NCBI GenBank assembly: GCA_018664075.1
Contig: JABJOY010000039.1
Span: 1-42,587, forward strand
Reading direction: 5' to 3'
Length of the DNA: 42,587 nucleotides
From: Porticoccaceae bacterium
Lineage (GTDB): Bacteria; Pseudomonadota; Gammaproteobacteria; Pseudomonadales; Porticoccaceae
Of the stretch, positions 1 to 9,248 are shown one piece after another. A program made the position numbers and the translations under genes. A model generated the notes under the pieces. That model saw only the letters and a list, made by a program, of their open reading frames with translations, did no database searches and was not told the DNA's origin. Numbering within the stretch: position 1 is the stretch's first letter; each line of letters begins with the position of its first letter.

Positions 1-59
1 GAGCCATATTGCCATTTAGGAAAACCGACTAGCATCCACTAACCAAAAAACTATTCAGC

Positions 60-500
60 CTACCAGGCACCGGTATTTTCCATGGAGGCCCAGGGCTCCT
101 GTGATGGAAGCCTGTCGCCTCGCTGCAGTAATTCGATCGAAATATTATCTGGGGAACGGACAAAAGCCATACGGCCATCCCGTGGCGGTCGGTTGATCCT
201 GACGCCCGCCTCTGCCAGTTTGGCACAGGTGGCATAGATATCATCCACCTGAAAAGCCAGATGACCAAAGTTGCGACCACCGGTATAGGCTTCAGGATCC
301 CAGTTGTAGGTCAGTTCCAGCAATGGTGCACTTGCGCTTTTTACCATATCCAAATCTTCAGGCGCGGCGAGAAATATCAGCGTAAAGCGGCCAGCTTCGC
401 TCTCTGTTCTAGAGGTTTCCACCAAGCCCAGAGCATCGCAGTAAAACGCTAACGACGCCTGCAAGTCACTTACTCGCACCATTGTATGAAGATACTGCAT
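60..500 (-). CDS. gloA: Lactoylglutathione lyase (glyoxalase I)
   Basis: A 146-residue single-domain VOC-fold enzyme that isomerises the methylglyoxal-glutathione hemithioacetal to S-lactoylglutathione in the cytoplasm. The four metal ligands of the bacterial Ni-type enzyme can be placed by comparison with E. coli GloA: H5 (in [10 protein letters not shown]), E62 (LLELTYNW), H80 (FGHLAFQV) and E123 (SIELLQ). The ATG is preceded by a good AGAGGT ribosome site. It starts 27 bases after the aceF stop on the same strand, so it is probably the last gene of the aceE-aceF transcript, tying methylglyoxal removal to pyruvate metabolism. The C-terminal ~20 residues are an extra tail relative to the E. 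coli protein. Confidence 0.93.
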   Translation of the reverse strand: MQYLHTMVRVSDLQASLAFYCDALGLVETSRTESEAGRFTLIFLAAPEDLDMVKSASAPLLELTYNWDPEAYTGGRNFGHLAFQVDDIYATCAKLAEAGVRINRPPRDGRMAFVRSPDNISIELLQRGDRLPSQEPWASMENTGAW

Positions 501-527
501 GATCCTACCTCTTAGGCAACACCGCTA

Positions 528-2144
528 TTATAGGGCCAAGTGGCGTATATCGCTGAGCAGTTTTACCAGATGGGTCATAAAGCGACCGGCATCACCACCG
601 TTGATAACACGGTGATCATAGGACAGTGCCAGGGGCAACATCAGCCGCGGTGCAAATTCACTGCCATTCCAGACCGGCTTTATCTGCGACTTGGAGACAC
701 CAAGAATACCAACCTCTGGACTATTGACGATGGGCGTGAAACCAGTGCCACCAATAGCACCCAGACTCGACAGCGTAAAACAGCCGCCCTGCATCTGTGC
801 CGGCTTTAATCTTCCTTCACGGGCACTGGCTGCAAGACTGGCGATCTCAGCAGAAATATCCCATATGCCTTTTTGGTCTGCATCTTTAATCACCGGAACC
901 ACCAGGCCTCGTGGCGTATCCACAGCCATACCAACATGGCAGTAGTGCTTCTGGATATAGTTTTCGCCATCACCGGCCAAGGAGCGATTAAACTCCGGGT
1001 TGGCCTGTAGTGAAGTAGCCAGCGCCTTAATCAGAAATGACACTGGTGTTATTCTGATACCGCGCTTTTCGCCCTCATCTTTGAGGGACTTTCTAAAACT
1101 TTCCAGCTCGGTTATATCCGCCTCATCAAATTGGGTGACATGGGGAACATTGAGCCAGTTACGCTGCATATTGGCTGCGGTGAGCTTTTGGATTTTGCTC
1201 ATGGCTACAGTTTCAATATCGCCAAACTGGCTGAAATCTACCGCAGGTACCTGGGGAATACCTGCGCCAGCTGTTGCTGTCGGCGCCGAGCTAAGCGCCG
1301 CTTTAACATAGTTATTAACATCGTCTTTTTGAACTCGGCCTCTGGGGCCAGTACCTGTCACCTTGTCCAGTTGCACACCGAGTTCCCGGGCAAGCAAACG
1401 CACTGCCGGGCCAGCGTAAACGCTGTCTGATGGAGAGGAGTCTGTCTGAGTTACCTGGGCCGCAGGAGCTGGAGCAGCTGCAACAGGCGCAGGCTCGGGC
1501 GCTTTTGCTGGTTCGGGGCTATTAATCGGCTCAGGGCTATTAACCGGCTCAGGGCTGGCAGCAGAGGTCACTTCAAGAACAGCCACCTCGGCGCCGGTGC
1601 GCAGTTTATTGCCTTCTGCAGCAAGAATTTTAATTACCTTGCCGCTATGTGATGAAGGTACATCCATGGTGGCTTTATCGGACTCAAGTACCAGCAGGGT
1701 ATCCCCTTCCTCGACCTGATCACCAATCGCTACGGAGATTTCAATCACGTCAATCTCATCATCGCTGCCAATATCCGGCACCAGAATTAGCTGCTCAGAG
1801 GAGGTCTGGGCCGGTGCAGCAGCTGGTGCAAGTTCTGCGGCAGCTGGTTCAACAGCTACAGGCTGGGCCTCTGCAACTGGCTCAGCTGCGGGGGCTTGTT
1901 CGGCATCGGCCACTTCGATTTCAGCTATGGGGTCACCCACCTTAACCACGGCACCATCTGCAACCAGATACTTGACCAGACTACCCTGAAAAGGGCTAGG
2001 CACATCCATAGTTGCCTTGTCAGATTCCAGTACCAGCAGAGAGTCCTCTACCTCAACTGCATCTCCAGGGGCAACGCTCAGTTCAATGACATCGACGCTT
2101 TCGGCGCCACCCAGATCTGGAACTGTTACGATTTCTACGGCCAC
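528..2144 (-). CDS. aceF: Pyruvate dehydrogenase E2, dihydrolipoyl acetyltransferase
   Basis: E2 core of the pyruvate dehydrogenase complex, transferring acetyl groups from lipoyl-lysine to CoA. Visible architecture in 538 residues: two lipoyl domains (about 1-80 and 118-193) with lipoyl lysines K43 and K157 in DKATMDVP; a Pro/Ala-rich linker (about 195-245); a peripheral-subunit binding domain (about 245-282, RLLARELGV and GTGPRGRV); and the catalytic domain ending in the active-site motif SYDHRVINGGDAGRF. E. coli has three lipoyl domains and many other gammaproteobacteria two. The start codon is GTG with AAGGA six bases upstream. The gene follows aceE by 43 bases. The linker contains three 6-residue SPEPxx units encoded by an 18-bp tandem repeat, which recurs almost identically outside any gene near 10.75 kb. 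Confidence 0.96.
   Translation of the reverse strand: MAVEIVTVPDLGGAESVDVIELSVAPGDAVEVEDSLLVLESDKATMDVPSPFQGSLVKYLVADGAVVKVGDPIAEIEVADAEQAPAAEPVAEAQPVAVEPAAAELAPAAAPAQTSSEQLILVPDIGSDDEIDVIEISVAIGDQVEEGDTLLVLESDKATMDVPSSHSGKVIKILAAEGNKLRTGAEVAVLEVTSAASPEPVNSPEPINSPEPAKAPEPAPVAAAPAPAAQVTQTDSSPSDSVYAGPAVRLLARELGVQLDKVTGTGPRGRVQKDDVNNYVKAALSSAPTATAGAGIPQVPAVDFSQFGDIETVAMSKIQKLTAANMQRNWLNVPHVTQFDEADITELESFRKSLKDEGEKRGIRITPVSFLIKALATSLQANPEFNRSLAGDGENYIQKHYCHVGMAVDTPRGLVVPVIKDADQKGIWDISAEIASLAASAREGRLKPAQMQGGCFTLSSLGAIGGTGFTPIVNSPEVGILGVSKSQIKPVWNGSEFAPRLMLPLALSYDHRVINGGDAGRFMTHLVKLLSDIRHLAL
1503..1556 (-). repeat. 18-bp tandem repeat in the aceF linker (3 units)
   Basis: Three in-frame 18-bp units coding SPEPVN, SPEPIN and SPEPAK in the flexible linker between the second lipoyl domain and the subunit-binding domain of aceF. 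On the coding strand the two best units are AGCCCTGAGCCGRTTAAT. The same unit with one changed base (G to A at position 7) forms the array at 10740-10786. Confidence 0.85.
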
Positions 2145-2187
2145 TTGTTATCCTTTTTAATATCTTGTTACTGGTTAATCGACTCTA

Positions 2188-4833
2188 TTACAGATACAGC
2201 GGATTGCTCTTGTCTGGATCAATACCAAACTCGGCAATGGCTTTCTTCACTACCGTCGGTTTAATTTCACCTTTGTCTGCCAGTGCCTTGAGCGCAGAGA
2301 TGGCGATAAAGTAGCGATCCACTTCAAAGAAATGACGCAGTGCAGCCCGGCTATCACTGCGGCCAAAACCATCTGTACCAAGTACATAGAATGGCTGCTT
2401 GATATAGGCTCTCATCTGTTCAGCGTAGCCCTTCATATAATCCGTAGCTGCAACTATAGGCGCTTCGCTGCCACCTAGCTGTGCACTGATATAAGACTGT
2501 TGCGCTTTATCTGTGGGATGCAACAGGTTCCAGCGGTCTACCGCCTGACCTTCACGAACCAGCTCATTGACACTGGTCAGACTCCAGATATCCGCTTCAA
2601 CCGAATAGCTTTCTTTAAGTATTGCTGCTGCGGCGACCACCTCGTTGAGAATAGTGCCCGCGCCCATCAGGGTAACCTTATGCTTGGCTTTGCCTGCTTC
2701 AGCTAGCTTGTACATACCTTTAACAATGCCCTCTTCAACACCTTCTGGCATTTCCGGCTGAACATAGTTTTCATTCATGGTTGTCAGATAATAAAAGCAG
2801 TTTTCCTTATCTTCAAACATGGTCTTGATACCATCTTGCACAATTACCGCCAACTCATAGCTGTAGGTTGCATCATAGCTCTTACAGTTAGGAACAGTGT
2901 TGGCCAGAATCAGGCTGTGTCCATCCTGGTGCTGCAGGCCTTCACCATTCAATGTAGTGCGACCAGCAGTTGCACCAATCAGGAAGCCACGGGCCTGGCT
3001 GTCACCAGAGGCCCAGGCCAGATCACCAATACGCTGGAAACCAAACATGGAATAGAAAATATAAAACGGAATCATGGGCACAGCATTGGTGCTGTAAGAA
3101 GTCGCCAATGCCAACCAGGCCGACATAGCACCAGCCTCGTTGATGCCCTCTTCCAGAATAACCCCCTGCTTGTCTTCCTTGTAGTACATTATCTGCTGAT
3201 GATCATGGGGCACATATTTCTGCCCGGCTGAGGTGTAGATACCCAGCTGTCTGAACATGCCTTCCATACCAAAGGTGCGAGCCTCGTCCGGAACAATAGG
3301 CACTACGTACTTGCCAATATTCTTGTCTTTAACCAGAGTGGACAGCACTCGCACAAAGGCCATGGTGGTAGATATTTCTCTTTCACCGCTGCTTTCCAGC
3401 TGCTTCTTAAAGGCGCTGAGAGCAGGAACCTGCATGGGTTCAAAATGATGCTTGCGGGCTGGCAATGGACCACCCAAAGCATCGCGGCGACGCTTCATAT
3501 AGGTAATTTCCGGGCTGTCCTCGGCTGGGCGGTAATAGGGAACAGTTTCCAGTTCATCATCAGCCACCGGAATACCAAAGCGATCGCGAAAATATCGCAG
3601 ACCATCCAGATCCAGTTTCTTAACCGAATGGGTATCATTGGCCGCCTGACCGTCTCCAAGACCATAGCCTTTAACCGTATGGGCCAGAATAACGGTAGGC
3701 TTGCCACTGCTCGCCGCCGCTTCTGAATAGGCTGCATAGACCTTATAGGGGTCATGGCCACCGCGGTTTAGGGCCATAATCTGGTCGTCAGTCATATCCT
3801 TGACCAGCTCCAGCAACTCCGGGTATTTGCCGAAGAAATGCTCGCGGGTATAGGCACCACCATTGTATTTATAGTTTTGCAGCTCACCATCGCAGACTTC
3901 ATTCATGCGCTTGATCAGCATGCCGCTCTTGTCTTTCTCCAGCAGCTGGTCCCAGTGACGGCCCCAGACAACTTTAATCACATTCCAGCCAGCGCCACGG
4001 AATACGCCTTCCAGTTCCTGCATGATCTTGCCATTGCCACGCACAGGGCCATCGAGGCGCTGCAGGTTGCAGTTAATCACAAATATCAGGTTTTCCAGGC
4101 CCTCGCGACCAGCCAGAGAGATGGCGCCCAGGCTTTCCGGCTCGTCACATTCCCCATCTCCAAGGAATGCCCAGACCTTGCGATCGCCGCGGGGCGACAG
4201 TCCGCGGGCTGACAAGTAACGCATTACATGGGCTTGATAGATGGCCTGAATCGGTCCCAGACCCATGGAAACTGTTGGGAACTGCCAGTAGTCGGGCATC
4301 AGCCAAGGGTGCGGGTAGGACGACAGTCCAGTGCCGTCAACTTCTCGGCGGAACCTGTCGAGCTGATCAGTAGTCAGGCGCCCTTCGAGAAACGATCGGG
4401 CATACATGCCTGGAGAGCTGTGCCCCTGGAAAAACACTAGATCACCCATATCCTCGCCGTCGGAACCACGGAAGAAATAGTTGAAGCCAATATCATACAG
4501 AGTTGCAGCTGAAGAGAAGCTGGCGATATGGCCGCCAATTCCTTCACTCTGCTTGTTGGCGCGCATGACCATAGCCAGAGCATTCCAGCGCACCAGGGAG
4601 CGGATACGGCGCTCCATAAACAGATCGCCGGGCATAGTCTTTTCACGGCTGGCCGGGATAGTGTTGTGGAATGGAGTGGTTACAGACTGGGGTAATTGGA
4701 TACCCTCTTCAGTGGCATGAGCCTGCAGCTGAGTCAGAATATAAGTGGCGCGATCATCTCCCTGAGCACGGCAAATTGAATCAAAGGCATCGAGCCATTC
4801 CTGGGTTTCAGCTGGGTCTAAATCCTGCGACAT
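2188..4833 (-). CDS. aceE: Pyruvate dehydrogenase E1 (homodimeric type)
   Basis: Thiamine-diphosphate enzyme that decarboxylates pyruvate and reductively acetylates the lipoyl groups of AceF. At 881 residues it is close to the usual ~887 of homodimeric gammaproteobacterial E1. The ThDP/Mg motif is visible as GDGECDEPE followed about 25 residues later by NCNLQRLDGPV. The N-terminal ETQEWLDAFDSI and the DGEDMGDLVFFQGHSSPG segment are typical of AceE. It is the first gene of aceE-aceF-gloA. Its ATG lacks a strong Shine-Dalgarno (only a weak GGTG). The AT-rich upstream region carries palindromes that fit a GntR/FadR-class (PdhR-like) operator. No pdhR gene lies in the window. Confidence 0.97.
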   Translation of the reverse strand: MSQDLDPAETQEWLDAFDSICRAQGDDRATYILTQLQAHATEEGIQLPQSVTTPFHNTIPASREKTMPGDLFMERRIRSLVRWNALAMVMRANKQSEGIGGHIASFSSAATLYDIGFNYFFRGSDGEDMGDLVFFQGHSSPGMYARSFLEGRLTTDQLDRFRREVDGTGLSSYPHPWLMPDYWQFPTVSMGLGPIQAIYQAHVMRYLSARGLSPRGDRKVWAFLGDGECDEPESLGAISLAGREGLENLIFVINCNLQRLDGPVRGNGKIMQELEGVFRGAGWNVIKVVWGRHWDQLLEKDKSGMLIKRMNEVCDGELQNYKYNGGAYTREHFFGKYPELLELVKDMTDDQIMALNRGGHDPYKVYAAYSEAAASSGKPTVILAHTVKGYGLGDGQAANDTHSVKKLDLDGLRYFRDRFGIPVADDELETVPYYRPAEDSPEITYMKRRRDALGGPLPARKHHFEPMQVPALSAFKKQLESSGEREISTTMAFVRVLSTLVKDKNIGKYVVPIVPDEARTFGMEGMFRQLGIYTSAGQKYVPHDHQQIMYYKEDKQGVILEEGINEAGAMSAWLALATSYSTNAVPMIPFYIFYSMFGFQRIGDLAWASGDSQARGFLIGATAGRTTLNGEGLQHQDGHSLILANTVPNCKSYDATYSYELAVIVQDGIKTMFEDKENCFYYLTTMNENYVQPEMPEGVEEGIVKGMYKLAEAGKAKHKVTLMGAGTILNEVVAAAAILKESYSVEADIWSLTSVNELVREGQAVDRWNLLHPTDKAQQSYISAQLGGSEAPIVAATDYMKGYAEQMRAYIKQPFYVLGTDGFGRSDSRAALRHFFEVDRYFIAISALKALADKGEIKPTVVKKAIAEFGIDPDKSNPLYL

Positions 4834-5091
4834 GTGGCACCAATCAATGTTAGTTAACTGTAAGGCGACGGATCACATCTAGCGCACTGGCCTCGACTAC
4901 AAACCGCCTCAATCGAAGGGCAGCATGATAATGTAGTTTAGCTACAAATTCAATTGATCATAACAATTCAAACGCTAGGCTAAAAAAATTAAAAACATTA
5001 TAAAAATAACATAAGCTATTGTTTTACATGATTTAATATCGAACTATTAACAAGTTAGTTTAACTACATAAAAGCAGATTTTTCGCGCAAT
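4834..5091 (-). promoter_or_regulatory. aceE upstream region with two related palindromes
   Basis: This 258-bp AT-rich gap separates the M16 peptidase 3' end from the aceE start. It holds no convincing ORF. It contains TGTAGTTTAGCTACA (4932-4946, 5-bp arms) and GTTAGTTTAACTACA (5054-5068), which match at 12 of 15 positions. The core TAGTTTAACTA of the second is a perfect 11-bp palindrome and fits TNGTNNNACNA, the pattern known for FadR-subfamily GntR regulators such as PdhR. A looser relative, GTTAGTTAACTGTA, lies close to the aceE start (about 4849-4862). The binding assignment is inference. Confidence 0.45.
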
Positions 5092-7944
5092 TTAAAAATC
5101 ATAGCTATAGGTTTCGCTGTTTTCTCGCAAATCAACGGCACTGTTAACCTGCCCTGGTTTCGCGGTGGTTACCCAGACTGCACGGCGCTGTTCTACAAGC
5201 AGTTGCTGATAGGCCTGCTGCAGGGTCGCAATATCGACCTGGCGTATGGCTGCAGCCAGCTGAGCGCGAAAATCAAAATCCCTGTAGCCCAGAGCCAGAG
5301 ACTCCATAAAGCGACCATTCATCTCAGCCAGATTCTTTGGTTTTTCCTCCAGACTGCTTAACAGGGAATCCTGGTAGCGGCTTAGGTCATCCGCGCTTAA
5401 GCCGGCCACCGTTTCCCCATAATCATTGATAAAACCCTCAAACTCAGCGCGCAGTTGCTGTTCATCGGCGACTGGAGATTGCACTAGCATGGCCAGCCCA
5501 GGAACCGGGCCCTGATGACTGGCAAAGGCAGAAACCACATAGCCCAGCTGCTTCTCGGTGCGCAGACTGTTATAGAAAGGCGCCGACAGCATCTCTGCCA
5601 CCAGGCTCGTTGCAGCCCGTTGCTGCAAGCTGTCATCTGTGGCCTGAAAATACAGTACTGATACGGCATCCTCATGGTCCACAGGTACCTGCCCCTGTAC
5701 TGAGCCAGCAGTAAGCTTGGCAATATGGCTCGGATTGTCAATCTGCATCAGGGTAAAACTCTGGATAAACTGGCGCTGAATATCCTCGGCCACCTGTTGA
5801 TTATGATTGCCACTTATCAATAATTTGAGCTCCATACTGGTCAGTAGACTGCTGGCAAACTTCTGTACCTGCTCCATGGTCACAGCCTCAATCACAGGGG
5901 CTTTCTGCAATGGCGTCCAGCGACCTGTCAGCATCGAATAGAGTCCGCTGATCACCTGACGGAATGGGTATTCACGCTGGAAGTTGGCCAGCTGGCGCAG
6001 ACGCTTTTGTTTTAGCTGATCAAATCTTGTCTGATTCCAGACTGGCTGTTTGAGGGCATGCAATACATCCCTGAGCAGCACCGGCTGCTTGTCAGAATAA
6101 CCAGCCACATTAACTGTTAGGCCCTGGGCACTGGCACCAAGGGCGAAATTCAATCCCGCCTCTGTGGCTGGGTAACTGCTGGCATTTAACTGATCGCGGA
6201 CAATATCCAGATATAACTCGGCCATGGCCAGCCCCTGTATTGTCTGGGTTTTATCTGTCCCCAGACTAGCCACAATACTGGCTTTAGGGACACCAAATCT
6301 GCTATCGGGCATATGCCAGGAAAGCAGGCCCTGTGCATTGGATAATGGCGGGGGTGACTCTGCTTCAGAACCTGATAACAGATCGAGGCTGGCAGGGATA
6401 TAGGGGTTTTTTGGCGATAGAGCCAAGGCCGCCACAGATTCAGGGTTTTGCCATTGCTTAACTTCTGCGGCATCGATAGCAGTAACTTTATAAGGGACTT
6501 GGTAGCGCTTGGACACCTGATTCGTGGTCACTTCCGGGGCTGTAAGCATAATAAAACAGTTTTCCGGGATCAGTCGTCCGGCAACCTGTTTAATCAGCTG
6601 TTGATCATAGGACTCCATTACATAGCCCGCCCGAAGCACATCGGCGGTTGGGTACTGGTGCATAAGCGAGGCCAGTGATGACACATAGCCCATGGAGTTT
6701 TGCTTCTCTTGAAAGCGGAAAGCCATCGCCGCCAGACTGGCGCGCTCGTCGTAGCGCCAAGCCTCAATACCATTACTGCGCACCGTTTCAATCCAGGCAA
6801 ATACCAACCTGGTCAGCTGTTTACGCTGCTTATACCCCTCTGGCGTCAGCCCTATATCAATAGAGAACAGACTGGAGCTGCGATCTTCCAGACCAGCGCC
6901 AGCACTGAGGGATTCGGCCCAGCCTTGGTCTTTTAGCAGCTGCAGCAGACTGCCCTGCCCCTCGTGACCTATTAACGCAGCAAGATACTGAGCTGGCTTG
7001 ATTCTCCAATAGGGTTTCATTTTGGGCAGTTGAAAGCTGATGCTGATTTCACGGAGCTCTTTGAGAGGTTCGACTTCTATTAACAATGGCAGCTTTTTTT
7101 CACTGATCAGCTGACTGCCATGTATTTCTACTTCGGTATCATAATTGGCGATAGCGGAAAATCTCGGAACCACCATAGCTTCCAGCTGGTCAAGGCTCTC
7201 GGTGCCCAACACCACCAGTTTCATTAAATTGGCCGAGTAATACTGTTGATACAATTCCAGCAATTCTGCCCGCACCGGTCGATCTTTTAAGTCAGCCAGG
7301 GTTTCGAGATTGCCCACGGTAAACTTGGACATGGGGTGGCTGGCGTCGACCTGCTCCTGCAATACATCCCATTGCCGACGACCGTCATCTTTGATCTTTA
7401 GCCTGTACTCAGACTCAACTGCATTGCGCTCCCGGTCTACATATTTGGCATCAAAATTGGGGCTGTGAAAAAACGGTGCAAAGCGATCTAGAGCCTGCTC
7501 CAGGTACTGGGCATCTATATCGAAAAAGTAATTGGTGTGCTCCAAACCCGTGCCTGCATTGTGATTGCCACCATGCTCGGCAATAAACGTCTGATACTCC
7601 CCGGGCTCCGGATACTGCTCGGTACCCAGAAACAGCATATGCTCCAGAAAGTGAGCCAGCCCCTCTCTATCTTTGGGATTCTGGTAGCTACCCACATAGA
7701 CATCCAGAGAGGCGGCAGACTTATCAGCTTGCGGATCTGAAATCAGCAATACATCGAGTTTATTCGACAGCTGCACGTGCCTGTATTGGCGCTTATCATT
7801 GGGGCTGGCAATCACATTGGACAGCGAGGCTGACTCAGTTTCCGGCCCTGGGTCAGTGCTACAGGACTGGAGAGACAATGCAGCTGCCAGCAGCAAGCTA
7901 AGTGTTAAAGCAGACGAAAATGCGCGGTTCAATAAAGCAGGCAT
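5092..7944 (-). CDS. M16 family (pitrilysin/insulinase-like) zinc peptidase, lipoprotein
   Basis: A 950-residue protein with the full-length pitrilysin layout of repeated M16 domains. The inverted zinc motif HFLEH is at residues 98-102. The downstream ligand E179 (in RNAVESEY) sits 76 residues further on, as expected for HxxEH-X76-E. The N-terminus is a signal peptide ending in a lipobox-like LQSC with Cys28, so it is probably an envelope-anchored lipoprotein degrading peptides in the periplasm. A good AAGGA site precedes the ATG. It begins 50 bases after the PerM-like permease stop on the same strand, probably co-transcribed. E. coli PtrA is soluble and periplasmic, so the lipid anchor is a difference. 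Physiological substrate unknown. Confidence 0.9.
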   Translation of the reverse strand: MPALLNRAFSSALTLSLLLAAALSLQSCSTDPGPETESASLSNVIASPNDKRQYRHVQLSNKLDVLLISDPQADKSAASLDVYVGSYQNPKDREGLAHFLEHMLFLGTEQYPEPGEYQTFIAEHGGNHNAGTGLEHTNYFFDIDAQYLEQALDRFAPFFHSPNFDAKYVDRERNAVESEYRLKIKDDGRRQWDVLQEQVDASHPMSKFTVGNLETLADLKDRPVRAELLELYQQYYSANLMKLVVLGTESLDQLEAMVVPRFSAIANYDTEVEIHGSQLISEKKLPLLIEVEPLKELREISISFQLPKMKPYWRIKPAQYLAALIGHEGQGSLLQLLKDQGWAESLSAGAGLEDRSSSLFSIDIGLTPEGYKQRKQLTRLVFAWIETVRSNGIEAWRYDERASLAAMAFRFQEKQNSMGYVSSLASLMHQYPTADVLRAGYVMESYDQQLIKQVAGRLIPENCFIMLTAPEVTTNQVSKRYQVPYKVTAIDAAEVKQWQNPESVAALALSPKNPYIPASLDLLSGSEAESPPPLSNAQGLLSWHMPDSRFGVPKASIVASLGTDKTQTIQGLAMAELYLDIVRDQLNASSYPATEAGLNFALGASAQGLTVNVAGYSDKQPVLLRDVLHALKQPVWNQTRFDQLKQKRLRQLANFQREYPFRQVISGLYSMLTGRWTPLQKAPVIEAVTMEQVQKFASSLLTSMELKLLISGNHNQQVAEDIQRQFIQSFTLMQIDNPSHIAKLTAGSVQGQVPVDHEDAVSVLYFQATDDSLQQRAATSLVAEMLSAPFYNSLRTEKQLGYVVSAFASHQGPVPGLAMLVQSPVADEQQLRAEFEGFINDYGETVAGLSADDLSRYQDSLLSSLEEKPKNLAEMNGRFMESLALGYRDFDFRAQLAAAIRQVDIATLQQAYQQLLVEQRRAVWVTTAKPGQVNSAVDLRENSETYSYDF

Positions 7945-7994
7945 ACGGGTATCCTTATATCCGGTTCTATCCCTTTTTTCTAAGACTGACTGGC

Positions 7995-9062
7995 TCAGTC
8001 TTCAGCAATATCCAAATCTTTTTGTGGCCAGGCGTTGTATACCGCCTTGACCAATGTGGCCAGAGGAATGGCAAAAAACACACCCCAGAAGCCCCAGATT
8101 CCGCCGAATAGGAGCACTGCAACAATGATTGCCACCGGGTGTAAATTGACCACCTCAGAGAACAGTAGCGGTACCAACAGATTGCCATCGAGAAACTGGA
8201 TAAACCCATAGACCATAAATAACCAAAAAAAGTCTAAACCCCAGCCCCATTGCATATAGCCAACCAGCAGTACCGGCAGGGTTACCACAGTGGCACCAAT
8301 ATAGGGAATTAAGACAGATAGCCCCACCAGCAAGGCCAGCAGCACCGCATAATTTAGACCAAGAACTAAAAATGCAATCAGCGAGGTGACTCCAACAATC
8401 AGAATTTCGATGGCTTTTCCCCGCACATAGTTGGCAAACTGCACATCCATCTCCGACCAGATAGCTGTCATTGCGCCCCGCTCCTTTGGCAGCAGACTAG
8501 TGAGAAAACCCACTAGTAGATCTTTATCCTTGAGCATAAAGAACACTAGCAATGGCACCAGCAGCAGATAGATCATTAGCCCAAATATGCCAGGGAAACT
8601 ACTGATGGACAGGGACAGTATCTGCTCTGCTAAATTGGCCAGCTCACCAGACACTCTGGAGGTAATAATTTGGAACTGCTCCGGGCTAATATACTCAGCA
8701 TAGGTTTCCGGCAAGGTCACTAGCAGATCCCGCAGCCTGCCGATCATATTGGGCAGTTCAGCCACCAGCAGAGATGTCTGCCGCCCGACAATGGGTATCA
8801 GTACCGTGAGTACTGATATAAACAGCATGATAAACAGCATATAGGCGCCAACAATGGCGGCAATCTCAGAGACACCCCGACGGCGCAGCGTATTGATCAC
8901 ACCCTGCAATAAAAACGCAATCACCAGTGCCGCAAACACCGGCCCCAGCACCACTCCCAGAGTCGCGAATACGACCAGTGACACCACCAGTATCACCAGC
9001 AGCAACACCGCCTCTTCACTGCTGAAATACTGATCCAACCATCTCTGTAACACCTGCTTCAT
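7995..9062 (-). CDS. AI-2E/PerM family membrane transporter
   Basis: A 355-residue inner-membrane protein of the AI-2E transporter family (PerM/YdiK/TqsA type). Hydrophobic segments occur at about residues 18-50, 58-85, 150-175, 205-260 and 270-335. The family-typical C-terminal half is visible: a glycine-rich PYIGATVVTLP-like segment, then FIQFLDGNLLVPLLFSE, HPVAIIVAVLLFGGIWGFWGVFFAIPLA and a short cytoplasmic tail. The ATG has a strong AGGAG site. Members have been linked to AI-2 export, Na+/H+ exchange or peptide effects. Which substrate applies here cannot be told from sequence. It is followed on the same strand by the M16 peptidase. Confidence 0.88.
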   Translation of the reverse strand: MKQVLQRWLDQYFSSEEAVLLLVILVVSLVVFATLGVVLGPVFAALVIAFLLQGVINTLRRRGVSEIAAIVGAYMLFIMLFISVLTVLIPIVGRQTSLLVAELPNMIGRLRDLLVTLPETYAEYISPEQFQIITSRVSGELANLAEQILSLSISSFPGIFGLMIYLLLVPLLVFFMLKDKDLLVGFLTSLLPKERGAMTAIWSEMDVQFANYVRGKAIEILIVGVTSLIAFLVLGLNYAVLLALLVGLSVLIPYIGATVVTLPVLLVGYMQWGWGLDFFWLFMVYGFIQFLDGNLLVPLLFSEVVNLHPVAIIVAVLLFGGIWGFWGVFFAIPLATLVKAVYNAWPQKDLDIAED

Positions 9063-9248
9063 GCAAACTCCTGCGCTGTTTTAACTCTGCCTAGAATCCG
9101 GTAGTTTATTACCTGAGTCAACCGGCCGTAAGTATAAAGCGTTTATAAAGAGATCCGACATTAAACTTCCAAGTATTTCAATTGTCGAAATGCGCAGGTT
9201 TATTAGTTACAGTAAAGCCATCCATTACATAGTTGACCACAAGCCATT

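Noticed and set aside
1649-1945. Long antisense frames opposite aceF, aceE and other genes.
   Set aside because: They are shadows of strongly supported genes, with no ribosome site or recognisable domain.
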